NCBI RefSeq assembly: GCF_007829835.1
Contig: NZ_VIWP01000001.1
Span: 744,001-808,000, forward strand
DNA from: Neorhizobium alkalisoli
GTDB lineage: Bacteria > Pseudomonadota > Alphaproteobacteria > Rhizobiales > Rhizobiaceae
Reading direction: 5' to 3'
Length of the DNA stretch: 64,000 nt
Positions 25,071 to 35,656 of this stretch are shown here, in pieces. The stretch's first letter is position 1. Each line of letters begins with the position of its first letter. The notes beneath the pieces are model-generated. The model was not told the origin of the DNA and searched no databases. It saw nothing but the letters and a program-made list of their open reading frames with translations. Position numbers and translations under genes: made by a program.

Positions 25071-25850
25071 TCACGCCGGATGCTGCTGAACGCTGAGGCC
25101 ACCATCCACGGTGAGGCAGGTCGCGTTCATGAAAGGGCATTCGTCGGAAATCATGAAGACTGCCGCCATGGCGATCTCTTCCGGCGAGGCAATACGGCCG
25201 CCCGGATGCAGTTTCATCGTCTCGGCTTTGGCGGCTTCCGGATCGGGAAAACTGTTCCAGTAGTCGATGACTTTCTGGGTCGAGACATAACCGGGTGCCA
25301 GCGCATTCACGCGCACGTTTTTCGGCGCATATTCCAGGCCGAGCGACTTTGTCATGCCGAGCAGCGCATGTTTTGCCAGCGGGTACGGGAATGTATGCGG
25401 GATGATGGTGAAGGCGTGCGTCGAGGCGATGTTGAGGATGACGCCGCCGCCGGCCTCGATCATGCCAGGCAACACCGCTTTACAGCAGTTCCAGGCGCCC
25501 TTCAGGTTGATGTCGAAACAGCGGTCCCATTCCTCGTCGGTCGTTTCGAGAGGCTCCGCGAAGACGTTGACCCCGGCATTGTTGACCAGTGCATTGATGG
25601 CGCCGATCTCCCCCGCCGCCTGACGGACGGCACCGGCGATCGCAGCAGCGTCGGTGATGTCCGCGGACAACCAGCCGATCTTACCGCCGGCCTGTTTCAT
25701 TACCGCAGCCTCGCGTGCCAAAAGGTCGGCATCGCGATCGATCAGGAACAGTGCAGCGCCCTCGCGCAAGAAGGTCTTTGCGATTGCAAGGCCGATGCCC
25801 TGCGCTGCGCCTGTCACGAATATCCGCTTGCCCGCCAGTCGTCCGGTCAT
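25071..25850 (-). CDS. Short-chain dehydrogenase/reductase (sugar-type)
   Basis: The 259-residue classical SDR has the cofactor motif TGAAQGIG near residue 13, NNAGVN, catalytic Ser in NIASTHAF, and Tyr/Lys in YPLAKH. An Asp after the second strand (FLIDRDADL) favours NAD+. It starts at 25850 behind AAGGAG, 10 bases after the dgoD stop, so it is the last gene of an epimerase-dgoD-SDR operon. In that context it probably oxidises an aldose or a keto-deoxy sugar acid (a galactose/fucose dehydrogenase role is plausible). The exact substrate is inferred. Confidence 0.85.
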   Translation of the reverse strand: MTGRLAGKRIFVTGAAQGIGLAIAKTFLREGAALFLIDRDADLLAREAAVMKQAGGKIGWLSADITDAAAIAGAVRQAAGEIGAINALVNNAGVNVFAEPLETTDEEWDRCFDINLKGAWNCCKAVLPGMIEAGGGVILNIASTHAFTIIPHTFPYPLAKHALLGMTKSLGLEYAPKNVRVNALAPGYVSTQKVIDYWNSFPDPEAAKAETMKLHPGGRIASPEEIAMAAVFMISDECPFMNATCLTVDGGLSVQQHPA

Positions 25851-25860
25851 CACGTTCTCC

Positions 25861-27009
25861 TTACCACTCGGCAAAGCTGCCATCGGGATGGCGCCAGATC
25901 GGGTTACGCCAGCGATGACCTTCCTTCGCCCGCTCGATCACATAGGCCTCGTCAACCTCGACGCCGAGGCCTGGTCCCTGCGGGATCGCTACAAAACCAT
26001 CCGAATACTGGAAGACGTCCTTGTTGACGATATAGTCGAGAATGTCGTTGGACTTGTTGTAATGAATGCCGAGGCTCTGCTCCTGAATGAAGGCATTATA
26101 GCTGACCGCATCGACCTGCAGGCAGGCGGCAAGGGCGATCGGTCCGAGCGGGCAATGCGGCGCAAGCGCCACGTCATAGGCCTCGGCCATGGCGGCGATC
26201 TTGCGGCATTCGGTAATGCCGCCGGCATGCGACAGATCCGGCTGGATGATATCGACATAACCGCCTTCAAAGACAGACTTGAAGTCCCAACGGGAATAGA
26301 GACGTTCTCCGAGCGCGATGGGCGTCGAGGAGTGATTGGCGATCTCTTTCAGCGCTTCCTTGTTTTCGGAAAGCACCGGCTCCTCGATGAACATCAGCTT
26401 GTAGGGTTCGAGCTCCTTGGCCAGAACCTTCGCCATGGGCTTGTGAACACGACCGTGGAAATCGACGCCGATGCCGATATGCGGGCCGACTGCTTCGCGG
26501 ATGATGGCGATCGTTTCGACCGCCTTTTCCACCTTCTCATTGGTATCAACGATCTGCATTTCTTCGCAGCCATTGAGCTTGATCGCTTTAAAACCGTTGG
26601 CAACCACCTCCTTGGCATTGCGCGCAACGTCTGAGGGACGGTCGCCGCCGATCCAGGAATAGACTTTTATCCGGTCGCGCAGTTGCCCGCCGAGGAGAGA
26701 ATGAACCGGCTGGCCCAGCGCCTTGCCCTTGATGTCCCACAATGCCTGGTCGATGCCCGCAAGTGCCGACATGTGGATGGCGCCGCCGCGATAAAAGCCG
26801 CCGCGGTAAAGAACCGTCCAGTGATCCTCGATCAGAAACGGATCCTTGCCGATCAGATAGTCCGCCATTTCCTCAACGGCCGCCTCGACGGTCAGCGCAC
26901 GGCCTTCGACGACCGGCTCGCCCCAGCCGACAATGCCTTCGTCCGTCTCGATCTTCAGGAACAGCCAGCGCGGCGGCACGATATAGGTGGTGAGCTTGGT
27001 GATCTTCAT
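25861..27009 (-). CDS. dgoD: D-galactonate dehydratase
   Basis: The 382-residue product has the same length as E. coli DgoD and is very close to it throughout: [69 protein letters not shown]-type motif ([19 protein letters not shown]) and [15 protein letters not shown]. It is an enolase-superfamily Mg-enzyme that dehydrates D-galactonate to 2-keto-3-deoxygalactonate. ATG 27009 has AGGA at good spacing. It follows aldose epimerase by 13 bases. No dgoK or dgoA lies in this window, so the later steps are encoded elsewhere. Confidence 0.93.
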   Translation of the reverse strand: MKITKLTTYIVPPRWLFLKIETDEGIVGWGEPVVEGRALTVEAAVEEMADYLIGKDPFLIEDHWTVLYRGGFYRGGAIHMSALAGIDQALWDIKGKALGQPVHSLLGGQLRDRIKVYSWIGGDRPSDVARNAKEVVANGFKAIKLNGCEEMQIVDTNEKVEKAVETIAIIREAVGPHIGIGVDFHGRVHKPMAKVLAKELEPYKLMFIEEPVLSENKEALKEIANHSSTPIALGERLYSRWDFKSVFEGGYVDIIQPDLSHAGGITECRKIAAMAEAYDVALAPHCPLGPIALAACLQVDAVSYNAFIQEQSLGIHYNKSNDILDYIVNKDVFQYSDGFVAIPQGPGLGVEVDEAYVIERAKEGHRWRNPIWRHPDGSFAEW

Positions 27010-27022
27010 GGGCATGTCCTGG

Positions 27023-27964
27023 TCAGGAGAGAATGGGGTTGGCCGCTGTTTTGACGGCCTTAATGGGAGCAATACTGGTAAGGCTTTCGGGTCGGAGCCG
27101 GATACTGCCCGACATGTGCTGGCCGGGCTGCAGGATCTTGAGCCCGCCGAAACCCGGCAGGTTGTGACCGTTTGCCAGATGCGACATCGGTTCGAAGCAA
27201 AAATAATCGCGCCTAAACTGTGGATCGAAGGTTGCATCCGAGATGAACAGGACGGCGTGCCTTAAGATCGGATCAGCCATCAGGCGGAGCTGCATGCTAC
27301 GTTCCGGCCAGGCGATCACCGCCGCACCCGACCAGTCCTCGAAACCGTTATTGACCCAGCGATGCGGCAGGCATGCCGGTTCGCTGAAATCGAGATCATC
27401 TGGAATGGCGGTCGCCTCGCCCGGCAGCCAGCCTTCAACCTCGGTCCAGAATCTTTGTGCCGGCGCAAACAGCGTCGTCTTTGGTGTCATCGGGAAAAAG
27501 GGGTGCCAGCCGAGGCCGAAGGGCAGAGCTTCCTCGCCCTGATTTTCAACCGAGAGCGTCAGCTGCAGCCCATCGTCTGCCAACAGGAATGTCTGCGTCG
27601 CGCGATAGATATAAGGTGTATGGCCGCCGCGATGGGAGAAACTCATCGTGGCGCGATTATCGCTCTGCTCGACTACGCTCCATTGCGATAGCCAGCCTTC
27701 GCCATGCAGGTAATGCGGATCCCAGGAAGTGTTGGGGCTGAAACGATAGCTTTGCTCCTCGAAATCGAAGCGATTGCCCTTCACCCGGTTGCCGAAAGGC
27801 ACGAGCGGGTAACAAGCCGAAGAAAGCGCATCCGCATCATCCGGCGCCTCGCGGAGAAGCGGCACAGGGCCACTTTCGTCTTCCTTCCAGAAGCCGAGGA
27901 TCAATCCGCCCATGGCCGACACCCGCAAAGAAAGGGAGCCGGCTTTCAGATCCAATATCGACAT
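27023..27964 (-). CDS. Aldose 1-epimerase (mutarotase)-like
   Basis: The 313-residue β-sandwich enzyme interconverts sugar anomers. Family motifs are [13 protein letters not shown] (substrate Arg), [10 protein letters not shown] (His), and [10 protein letters not shown] (catalytic His); the conserved C-terminal Glu is probably in FCFEPMSHL. It is the first gene of the leftward epimerase-dgoD-SDR operon, with GAGGGGAGGGG before the start. Mutarotation would supply the anomer used by a sugar dehydrogenase. The promoter region faces the divergent GntR gene. Confidence 0.9.
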   Translation of the reverse strand: MSILDLKAGSLSLRVSAMGGLILGFWKEDESGPVPLLREAPDDADALSSACYPLVPFGNRVKGNRFDFEEQSYRFSPNTSWDPHYLHGEGWLSQWSVVEQSDNRATMSFSHRGGHTPYIYRATQTFLLADDGLQLTLSVENQGEEALPFGLGWHPFFPMTPKTTLFAPAQRFWTEVEGWLPGEATAIPDDLDFSEPACLPHRWVNNGFEDWSGAAVIAWPERSMQLRLMADPILRHAVLFISDATFDPQFRRDYFCFEPMSHLANGHNLPGFGGLKILQPGQHMSGSIRLRPESLTSIAPIKAVKTAANPILS

Positions 27965-28076
27965 GCCCCTCCCCTCGTGGCGCAGCAGGCCATATTGGTT
28001 GCCCGTAAATCGACCGGCTGGCTCCTCCGCCTTTGAGCCGCAACATCAGACTAAAAACCAGCACTCAAATGTCAAG

Positions 28077-28091
28077 ATAAATAGTATTTAT
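28077..28091. promoter_or_regulatory. 15-bp perfect palindrome in the epimerase/GntR divergent promoter
   Basis: ATAAATA-G-TATTTAT is a perfect palindrome, 113 bases upstream of the epimerase start and 138 bases upstream of the GntR start. The surrounding DNA is A/T-rich. It is a candidate GntR operator. TGATCA at 28100-28106 is another small palindrome nearby. Confidence 0.45.
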
Positions 28092-28228
28092 TTTTGAATT
28101 TGATCACAAACACCAGATCATTCATATTACTGATTGCAGACTTACTGGCTCACCGATCATGGGTCGAAAGCAGGCTGCACTTGTGGCCGCAAGCCGCAAC
28201 GAGGGGACAGAAATATGAAGGCAAACCG

Positions 28229-29011
28229 ATGAAGCAGATCCTGACCGAACATGGCTCGCCGATTGCCCAGCGCGGCAAGCGCAGCGTAAGAGAAGCGCTG
28301 CTTCACTGTCTGGTCGAGATGGTCGTATCGGGCACATTTCCGGAAAACGCGACGCTTCCGAACGAGGCCGATCTGACGGAAAAATTCGGCGTCAGCCGCA
28401 CCAGCCTGCGCGAGGCGATGCAATATCTATCGGCGCTCGGCATGGTGCGCTCGCGCACACGCGCCGGAACCACCGTGCTCCCGCGCGAAAACTGGAACTA
28501 TCTGGACCCGATCGTTCTCGATGTCATGCTCGCCGTCGGCGGTGACGATGCCTTCTATTCCTCGCTGATCGACGCCCGCCAGCTCCTGGAGCCCGCTGCC
28601 GCAGCCCAGGCCGCTGCCAATGCCAATGCCCGGCAGCTCTATCAGATCTCCAAGGCTTTCGAGGACATGGTGGAGGCCAATTCCCGCGATACCGAAGACT
28701 GGAGCCGCGCCGATCTCGAGTTCCATACGGCGATCATCAATGCCAGCGGCAACTGGGTCTACCGCCAGTTCGCAAGCGCCATCCGCGCTGCCCTCCTTGC
28801 CAGCTTCCGGCTGACCAACCGCGCCAGCCAGAGCCATGAACAAGCGATCCTCACCCATCAGGACGTGCTCGAAGCCATCCGCATGCGCCGGCCGGAAGCG
28901 GCACGCCATGCGATGGAACATCTGATTGGCGTCGCCAGAAGCGAGATGACCGATGCCCTGCGCCGGGCGCGCAAGGCGGCCGAGATTGCTGACCCACAAA
29001 CAGACAAATAA
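28229..29011 (+). CDS. GntR/FadR-family regulator, DgoR-like
   Basis: The 260-residue product has an N-terminal winged helix (SVREALLHCLVEMVVSGTF, LPNEADLTEKFGVSRTSLREAMQYLSALGMVRSRTRAGTTV) and a C-terminal FCD effector domain. The segment RENWNYLDPIVLDVMLA closely parallels RNQWNYLDTDVLQWVL of E. coli DgoR, the D-galactonate-responsive repressor. ATG 28229 has AAGG 7 bases upstream. It lies between the dgoD operon (divergent) and araFGH (downstream) and probably controls both. The effector is likely a sugar acid. Confidence 0.88.
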   Translation: MKQILTEHGSPIAQRGKRSVREALLHCLVEMVVSGTFPENATLPNEADLTEKFGVSRTSLREAMQYLSALGMVRSRTRAGTTVLPRENWNYLDPIVLDVMLAVGGDDAFYSSLIDARQLLEPAAAAQAAANANARQLYQISKAFEDMVEANSRDTEDWSRADLEFHTAIINASGNWVYRQFASAIRAALLASFRLTNRASQSHEQAILTHQDVLEAIRMRRPEAARHAMEHLIGVARSEMTDALRRARKAAEIADPQTDK

Positions 29012-29014
29012 AAA

Positions 29015-29042
29015 ATCATACATATCTGTTGACTGGTATGAT
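29015..29042. promoter_or_regulatory. Inverted repeat overlapping a putative araF promoter
   Basis: ATCATAC (29015-29021) and GTATGAT (29036-29042) are perfect 7-bp arms 14 bases apart. TTGACT at 29029-29034 lies between them as a possible -35 element, with GATAGT at 29051-29056 as a possible -10 (16-base spacer). A repressor bound here would block the araFGH promoter. Confidence 0.45.
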
Positions 29043-29101
29043 ATTTACTGGATAGTGAGGAGCGACCGCGGGGAGGCACGCGGAGAAGAGGGAGAGATTT
29101 C

Positions 29102-30082
29102 ATGCGTTCATTGAAGGCATTGTTTTTGGCTGGCGCCGTTGTCCTGACCGCGAGCGCGGCATGGGCCGCCGACGTCAAGATCGGTTTCGTCGTCAAGCAA
29201 GCGGAAGAACCCTGGTTCCAGGACGAATGGAAGTTTGCCGAGCAGGCAGCCAAGGAAAAGGGCTTCACGCTGGTGAAGATCGGCGCTGAAGACGGCGAAA
29301 AGGTCCAGTCGGCGATCGACAATCTCGGCGCCCAGGGCGCCCAGGGCTTCATCATCTGTGTTCCGGACGTCAAGCTCGGCCCCGGCATCGTCGCCAAGGC
29401 GGCCGCCAATGATCTCAAGCTGATGACCGTCGACGACCGCCTGGTCGGCGCCGATGGTAAGCCGCTCGAAGACGTCGCGCATATGGGCATTTCGGCAACC
29501 AAGATCGGCGAAACGGTCGGCACCGCGCTTGCCGCGCAAATCAAGAAGCGCGGCTGGGATATGAAGGATGTCGGCGCGATCCGCATCTCCTACGACCAGC
29601 TGCCGACGGCCGTCGACCGCGTCGAAGGCGCGATCTCGGTGCTGAAGACGGCCGGCTTCCCGGCCGGCAATATTTTTGACGCGCCGCAGGCAAAGACCGA
29701 TACGGAAGCGGCCCTCAATGCCGCAACGACGGTCCTCAACAAACACGCCAACATCAAGCACTGGGTGGCGTTCGGCCTGAATGACGAAGCCGTTCTCGGC
29801 GCCGTGCGCGCCTCGGAATCGGTCGGCATCACGCCCGACAACATGATCGGCGTCGGCATTGGCGGAGCGGAATCGGCGATCAACGAGTTCAAGAAACCTG
29901 CCGCAACCGGCTTCTTCGGCACGGTCATCATCTCGCCGAAGCGCCACGGTTATGAGACCGCGATGAACATGTACGAGTGGATCGCCGACAAGAAAGAGCC
30001 GCCGAAGCTGACGCTGACCTCCGGCTCGCTCGCCCTGCGCGGCGATTACCAGCAGGTCCGCAAGGATCTCGGCATCGAATAA
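29102..30082 (+). CDS. araF: Periplasmic sugar-binding protein, AraF-like
   Basis: The 326-residue product has a signal peptide (cleavage after AWA, about residue 22) and is recognisably the AraF orthologue: VKIGFVVKQAEEPWFQDEWKFAEQAAKEKGF, VQSAIDNLGAQGAQGFIICVPDVKLG, FGLNDEAVLGAVRASE, and ATGFFGTVIISPKRHGYE. AraF binds L-arabinose, D-galactose and D-fucose. With dgoD next door, galactose or fucose may be the main ligand here. It is first in the araFGH operon and followed by a strong hairpin. Confidence 0.9.
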   Translation: MRSLKALFLAGAVVLTASAAWAADVKIGFVVKQAEEPWFQDEWKFAEQAAKEKGFTLVKIGAEDGEKVQSAIDNLGAQGAQGFIICVPDVKLGPGIVAKAAANDLKLMTVDDRLVGADGKPLEDVAHMGISATKIGETVGTALAAQIKKRGWDMKDVGAIRISYDQLPTAVDRVEGAISVLKTAGFPAGNIFDAPQAKTDTEAALNAATTVLNKHANIKHWVAFGLNDEAVLGAVRASESVGITPDNMIGVGIGGAESAINEFKKPAATGFFGTVIISPKRHGYETAMNMYEWIADKKEPPKLTLTSGSLALRGDYQQVRKDLGIE

Positions 30083-30114
30083 TCATCGCCCGCGCGATCC
30101 TTGAAGCAAGACAT

Positions 30115-30147
30115 GCCCCGGCAGCAGCCAAGAAAGGCTGCCGGGGC
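30115..30147 (+). other. Intercistronic hairpin between araF and araG
   Basis: GCCCCGGCAGC and GCTGCCGGGGC form a perfect 11-bp stem with an 11-base loop in the 91-base gap after araF. There is no T-run. Such structures after binding-protein genes usually protect the upstream mRNA and lower downstream expression, giving excess binding protein. Confidence 0.65.
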
Positions 30148-30173
30148 GTTCATCCGGCATTGATGGGGCGACG

Positions 30174-31679
<1,506 letters not shown>

Positions 31680-31695
31680 TCCAGGAACGATACCG

Positions 31696-32649
31696 ATGAA
31701 TTCGTTGAAAAAAATCCTTCTCGGCGAACAGGGGCTTGTGGTGATCTTCGCCATTGCCTTCGTGATCGTGTCGATCTTCGTTCCGAACTTTCTGACCGAG
31801 CGCAACATGCTCGGCCTGTTGCAGTCGGTGGTGACGATCGGCATCGTCGCCTGCACGATGATGTTCTGCCTTGCATCGCGTGATTTCGACCTTTCGGTCG
31901 GCTCGACGGTCGCCTTTTCAGGCATGATCGCCGTCATGGTCTCGAACGCGTCCGGCTCGATCCTGCTCGGCCTTCTGGCGGCACTGCTGGCGGGCAGCGC
32001 GGTCGGCTTCGTCAATGGCGTGGTCATCGCGAAATTCCGCATCAACGCGCTGATCACCACGCTTGCGACAATGCAGATCGTCCGCGGCTTTGCGCTGATC
32101 GCCTCGGATGGCCGCGCCGTCGGTATTAACGACCCCAGCTTCTACCAGCTGGCTCTGTCGCGCTTCTTCACCATCCCGACGCCGATCTGGGTGATGATCA
32201 TCCTGTTCCTCGTCTTCGGTTTCGTGCTCAACCGCACGGTCTTTGGCAAGAACACGCTGGCGATCGGCGGCAATCCGGAAGCTTCCCGTCTTGCCGGCGT
32301 CAATGTCGTGCGCATGCGCATCTGGATCTTTGCGCTCCAAGGCCTCGTCTGCGCCATTGCCGGCATCCTGCTTGCCTCGCGCATCACCTCGGGCCAGCCG
32401 AATGCGGCAACGGGCCTCGAACTGTCCGTTATCTCTGCCTGCGTTCTCGGTGGCGTGTCGCTGGCCGGCGGGCGAGCGGCGATGACCGGCGTCATCGTCG
32501 GCGTGCTGATCATGGGCATTGCCGAGAACGTTATGAACCTCCTCAACATCCAGGCTTTTTACCAGTATGTCGTGCGCGGCTTCATTCTCCTCGTCGCCGT
32601 TCTGCTCGACAATCTGCGCTCGTCTGCGGCCGGTCGCGGCAGGGCCTGA
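31696..32649 (+). CDS. araH: Sugar ABC transporter permease, AraH-like
   Basis: The 317-residue inner-membrane permease has 8-10 helices and the CUT2 signatures SRDFDLSVGSTVAFSGMIAV, INALITTLATMQIVRGFALI, and NPEASRLAGVNVVRMRIW (ATPase contact loop), with ISACVLGGVSLAGGRAAMTGV. It forms the channel of the AraFGH system. It is the last gene of the operon and its stop lies 11 bases from the stop of the convergent LysR gene; no terminator is evident between them. Confidence 0.92.
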   Translation: MNSLKKILLGEQGLVVIFAIAFVIVSIFVPNFLTERNMLGLLQSVVTIGIVACTMMFCLASRDFDLSVGSTVAFSGMIAVMVSNASGSILLGLLAALLAGSAVGFVNGVVIAKFRINALITTLATMQIVRGFALIASDGRAVGINDPSFYQLALSRFFTIPTPIWVMIILFLVFGFVLNRTVFGKNTLAIGGNPEASRLAGVNVVRMRIWIFALQGLVCAIAGILLASRITSGQPNAATGLELSVISACVLGGVSLAGGRAAMTGVIVGVLIMGIAENVMNLLNIQAFYQYVVRGFILLVAVLLDNLRSSAAGRGRA

Positions 32650-32660
32650 AGAGAACTCTG

Positions 32661-33554
32661 CTAAAGCGCTGCGTTCTTAAAAAGCTCGGAGATCCAGTCA
32701 AGGAAGACACGAAGCCTTGGCGCCGTATGGCGGCTGTGCGGATAAAGCGCGGACAGGGGTGTGGGTGACGGCGGATAATCCGGCAGCAACTCCACCAGTG
32801 TGCCCGCGCTGATATCCTTTTCGAGACGATAGCGGGGCGCCTGAAAAATCCCGAAACCTCGACGGCCGAGATCCGCCATCGTGTCGGAATTGTTGACCAT
32901 CACCTGAGCAGGCAGCGTGACCTCTTTCAGCTTGCCGTTCATCGTGAACTCGAGCGGGATGATCTGGCCGGAGCGCGAGGAGATGAAACCGATCATCATG
33001 TGCCCTTCCAGCGCATCCGGCGTGACCGGCAATCCGTATTTCTCGATATAGGCGGGGCTTGCGCAGGTCACTTCCCTGATCATGCCGAGCCGGCGCATGA
33101 TCAGCCCGCTGTCTTCGATCTCGCCTGCCCTGATAACGCAATCGATGCCCTCGCGCACCATGTCGACCAACCGGTCGCCCTGGCCGAGCTGCAGCTTTAA
33201 AAGCGGATAGCGGCCGAGAAAATCCGCTAGATGCGGAAGAAGGAAAGTCTGGGTCAGCAGCGGGTGGGCGTCCACGCGCAAAAGACCGCGCGGCTGCGCA
33301 TCCCTAAAGATGTTTTCCGCCTCCTCGACCTCGGCCAGCACCGTCTGGCACCGCTCGTAAAATGCCAGGCCATCAAGCGTCGTCGTCACGTGCCGCGTCG
33401 TGCGATCGAGCAGCCGCACGCCAAGATCCTTTTCCAGCTGCTTGATGGATTCGGTAACCGTTGACCGCGCCAGACAAAGATCGGCAGCGGCAGCCGCAAA
33501 GCTGCGGCGATCAACGACACGGACGAAAAGCTGCATGCGATCGAGGCGGTCCAT
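32661..33554 (-). CDS. LysR family transcriptional regulator
   Basis: The 297-residue product has a helix-turn-helix at residues 4-62 (MQLFVRVVDRRSFAAAAADLCLARSTVTESIKQLE, LLDRTTRHVTTT) and a LysR effector domain. It belongs to the large AaeR/DsdC-like group that often controls adjacent SDR or quinone-reductase genes. It is divergent from the SDR-SDR-tautomerase genes, with a perfect inverted repeat between them (33582-33606), its probable binding site. Confidence 0.92.
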   Translation of the reverse strand: MDRLDRMQLFVRVVDRRSFAAAAADLCLARSTVTESIKQLEKDLGVRLLDRTTRHVTTTLDGLAFYERCQTVLAEVEEAENIFRDAQPRGLLRVDAHPLLTQTFLLPHLADFLGRYPLLKLQLGQGDRLVDMVREGIDCVIRAGEIEDSGLIMRRLGMIREVTCASPAYIEKYGLPVTPDALEGHMMIGFISSRSGQIIPLEFTMNGKLKEVTLPAQVMVNNSDTMADLGRRGFGIFQAPRYRLEKDISAGTLVELLPDYPPSPTPLSALYPHSRHTAPRLRVFLDWISELFKNAAL

Positions 33555-33581
33555 GTTCGCTCCTGGCGAATTGTGATGTCG

Positions 33582-33606
33582 CTATTCAGGCAATTGTTCT
33601 GAATAG
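33582..33606. promoter_or_regulatory. LysR-type operator (perfect 8-bp inverted repeat)
   Basis: CTATTCAG (33582-33589) and CTGAATAG (33599-33606) are perfect arms with a 9-base spacer. This is the size and dyad form of LysR recognition sites (T-N11-A within dyad symmetry). It is centred between the divergent LysR gene and the SDR gene. Confidence 0.65.
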
Positions 33607-33652
33607 GTGGCAGGCATAGCTTTGGCTCATCGGAAACGAAGGAGCAAGATCC

Positions 33653-34393
33653 ATGACCAATATCGAACCTCGTGTTGCGATCGTGACGGGTGCCTCCAAG
33701 GGCATCGGCGCCGCCATCGCACAACGCCTCTCCGCCGACGGCATCAGCGTCGTCGTCAATTACGCCAACAGTGCTGCCGATGCCGACCGCGTCGTCGCCG
33801 CGATCAAGCAGGCCGGCGGAAATGCCCTTGCCGTCAAGGCCGATATCGGCAGCCGGACAGGCATGACCGATCTCTTCGACGCAGCCGGGGCGGCATTCGG
33901 CAAGATCGACATTCTCGTCAACAATGCCGGCATCATGCAGCTATCGCCGCTCGTCGAGACCAGCGACGAGAGTTTTGAAAACCAGATCAATACCAACCTT
34001 TCAGGTGTCTTCCGCGGCATGCGCGAGGCCGGCAGGCGCATGAAGGACGGCGGACGTATCATCAATTTCTCGTCCAGCGTCGTCGGCCTCTATCAGCCGG
34101 CCTATGCGGTCTATGCCGCCACCAAGGCCGCCGTGGAAGCGATGACCCATGTCTTCGCCAAGGAAATGGGAACCCGCGGCATAACGGTCAACGCCGTCGC
34201 CCCCGGCCCTGTCGAAACCGACCTGTTCATGAAGGGCAAGAACGAAGCCGTCGTCAACGCCATCATCGCGATGAACCCGCTGAAACGCCTCGGCCAGCCA
34301 CAGGATATCGCCAATGTCGTGGCCTTCCTCGCCGGGCCGGACAGCGGCTGGGTCAATGGCCAGGTCATCCGCGCCAATGGCGGCGTCATCTGA
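33653..34393 (+). CDS. Short-chain dehydrogenase/reductase
   Basis: The 246-residue classical SDR has TGASKGIG, NNAGIM, catalytic Ser in NFSSSVVG and YAATK. An NYANS stretch after the second strand, without acidic Asp, and Lys in the glycine motif favour NADP(H). It follows AAGGAGC and is first of three genes divergent from the LysR gene. It probably reduces a carbonyl compound; the substrate is unknown. Confidence 0.88.
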   Translation: MTNIEPRVAIVTGASKGIGAAIAQRLSADGISVVVNYANSAADADRVVAAIKQAGGNALAVKADIGSRTGMTDLFDAAGAAFGKIDILVNNAGIMQLSPLVETSDESFENQINTNLSGVFRGMREAGRRMKDGGRIINFSSSVVGLYQPAYAVYAATKAAVEAMTHVFAKEMGTRGITVNAVAPGPVETDLFMKGKNEAVVNAIIAMNPLKRLGQPQDIANVVAFLAGPDSGWVNGQVIRANGGVI

Positions 34394-34404
34394 GGAGAGA
34401 TGTT

Positions 34405-35313
34405 ATGTCCTATATCACACTCGTGACCGGAGCCTCGAGCGGCTTCGGCAGAATGATCGCCGATGAACTCGCAGGACGCGGGCATACGGTCTACGCCTCC
34501 ATGCGTGACATTGCGGGGCGCAACGCATCGAATGCCGCCGAGCTGACATCCTATGCAGCAAAACACGGCGTCGATCTGAAGCCGATCGAACTGGATGTTC
34601 AGGACGAAGCCTCGGTCCAGGCCGCAACCGACAGGATCATCGCCGATCACGGTCGGCTGGATGTCGTGGTCCAGAATGCCGGGCACATGGTGTTCGGTCC
34701 GGCCGAAGCCTTTACTCCGGAACAGCTGGCGCAGCTCTATGACGTCAATGTGCTCGGCACCCAGCGCGTCAACAGAGCCGTGCTGCCGCATATGCGGGCC
34801 GCCCGACAGGGGCTGATCGTCTGGATCGGCAGCAGCAGCGTCATCGGCGGTATCCCGCCCTTGCTGGCACCCTATTTCGCCGCCAAGGCCGGCATGGATG
34901 CCATGGCCGTCGCCTATGCCCGCGAACTTGCGCCGCTCGGCATCGAGACATCCATCGTCGTTCCCGGCGCCTTTACCAGCGGCACCAACCACTTTGCCCA
35001 TGCGGGAACGCCGGCAGATACGCAGCGTGCGCAGGAATACCAGTCAGCCTATCCGGCCGGCTTTTCAGACCGCATGCTGGAAGCTCTTGCAAAAACCGTT
35101 CCCGAAGACGCCGATCCTGCGGAAGTGGCGAAGGCGGTCGGCAGGATCGTCGATACGCCTTTCGGCAAAAGGCCCTTCCGCGCGGTGATCGATCCGGCCA
35201 GCGACGGCGCGGTCGTCACGTCTGCGGTAATCGACCGGATCCGCGAACAGTTCCTGCAGCGGATCGGCTTCGAAGACCTGATGACACCTGCCCATCTCAA
35301 CTCATCCAAGTGA
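34405..35313 (+). CDS. Short-chain dehydrogenase/reductase (long form)
   Basis: The 302-residue SDR has TGASSGFG, QNAGHM (atypical for NNAG), catalytic Ser in WIGSSSVIGG and YFAAK, with a C-terminal extension of about 50 residues compared with its upstream neighbour. The N-terminal YITLVTGASSGFGRMIADEL pattern is common in a rhizobial SDR group of unknown substrate. It starts 11 bases after the previous stop, so the two form an operon. Confidence 0.87.
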   Translation: MSYITLVTGASSGFGRMIADELAGRGHTVYASMRDIAGRNASNAAELTSYAAKHGVDLKPIELDVQDEASVQAATDRIIADHGRLDVVVQNAGHMVFGPAEAFTPEQLAQLYDVNVLGTQRVNRAVLPHMRAARQGLIVWIGSSSVIGGIPPLLAPYFAAKAGMDAMAVAYARELAPLGIETSIVVPGAFTSGTNHFAHAGTPADTQRAQEYQSAYPAGFSDRMLEALAKTVPEDADPAEVAKAVGRIVDTPFGKRPFRAVIDPASDGAVVTSAVIDRIREQFLQRIGFEDLMTPAHLNSSK

Positions 35314-35362
35314 AACGGACATGTCCCGCCAGCATGGCCGGACACTGATAAAGGAGACCAGA

Positions 35363-35575
35363 ATGCCGTTCATCAACATCAAGACGCCGGAAGGCGCACT
35401 CAACAGGGCGCAGAAAGAGGAAATCGTACACCGCGCGACCAACCTTCTCGTCGAATATTTCTCCGAAGCCGCCCGCCCGCACACGATGGTGCTGATCGAG
35501 GAAGTCAAGGATGGCGGTTACGGCCGCGCCGACGAGGTGTTCATTCTGCCCGAGGCATACCGGGCCAAGGACTGA
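35363..35575 (+). CDS. 4-oxalocrotonate tautomerase-family protein
   Basis: The 70-residue product begins Met-Pro-Phe; the proline becomes the catalytic N-terminal base after Met removal. PFINIKTPEGALNRAQKEEIVHR and TMVLIEEVKDGGYGRA fit the tautomerase fold, with the conserved Arg-type position partly changed. Start at 35363 is fixed by AAGGAG and by Pro2. It is third in the LysR-linked set. Substrate is probably an enol/keto acid; it is not assignable further. Confidence 0.88.
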   Translation: MPFINIKTPEGALNRAQKEEIVHRATNLLVEYFSEAARPHTMVLIEEVKDGGYGRADEVFILPEAYRAKD

Positions 35576-35593
35576 ACTGCAAATATAGAATTG

Positions 35594-35635
35594 CCACCCG
35601 CCTTCAGAATATCCTGAGGGCGGGTGGTCGTATTT
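35594..35635 (+). terminator. Intrinsic terminator after the tautomerase gene
   Basis: CCACCCGCCTTCAG (35594-35607) and CTGAGGGCGGGTGG (35614-35627) pair over 14 bp with one G-U pair and a 6-base loop, followed by TCGTATTT. It lies between convergent genes. Confidence 0.8.
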
Positions 35636-35656
35636 CATTCTCAGCCGTTCAGAATG

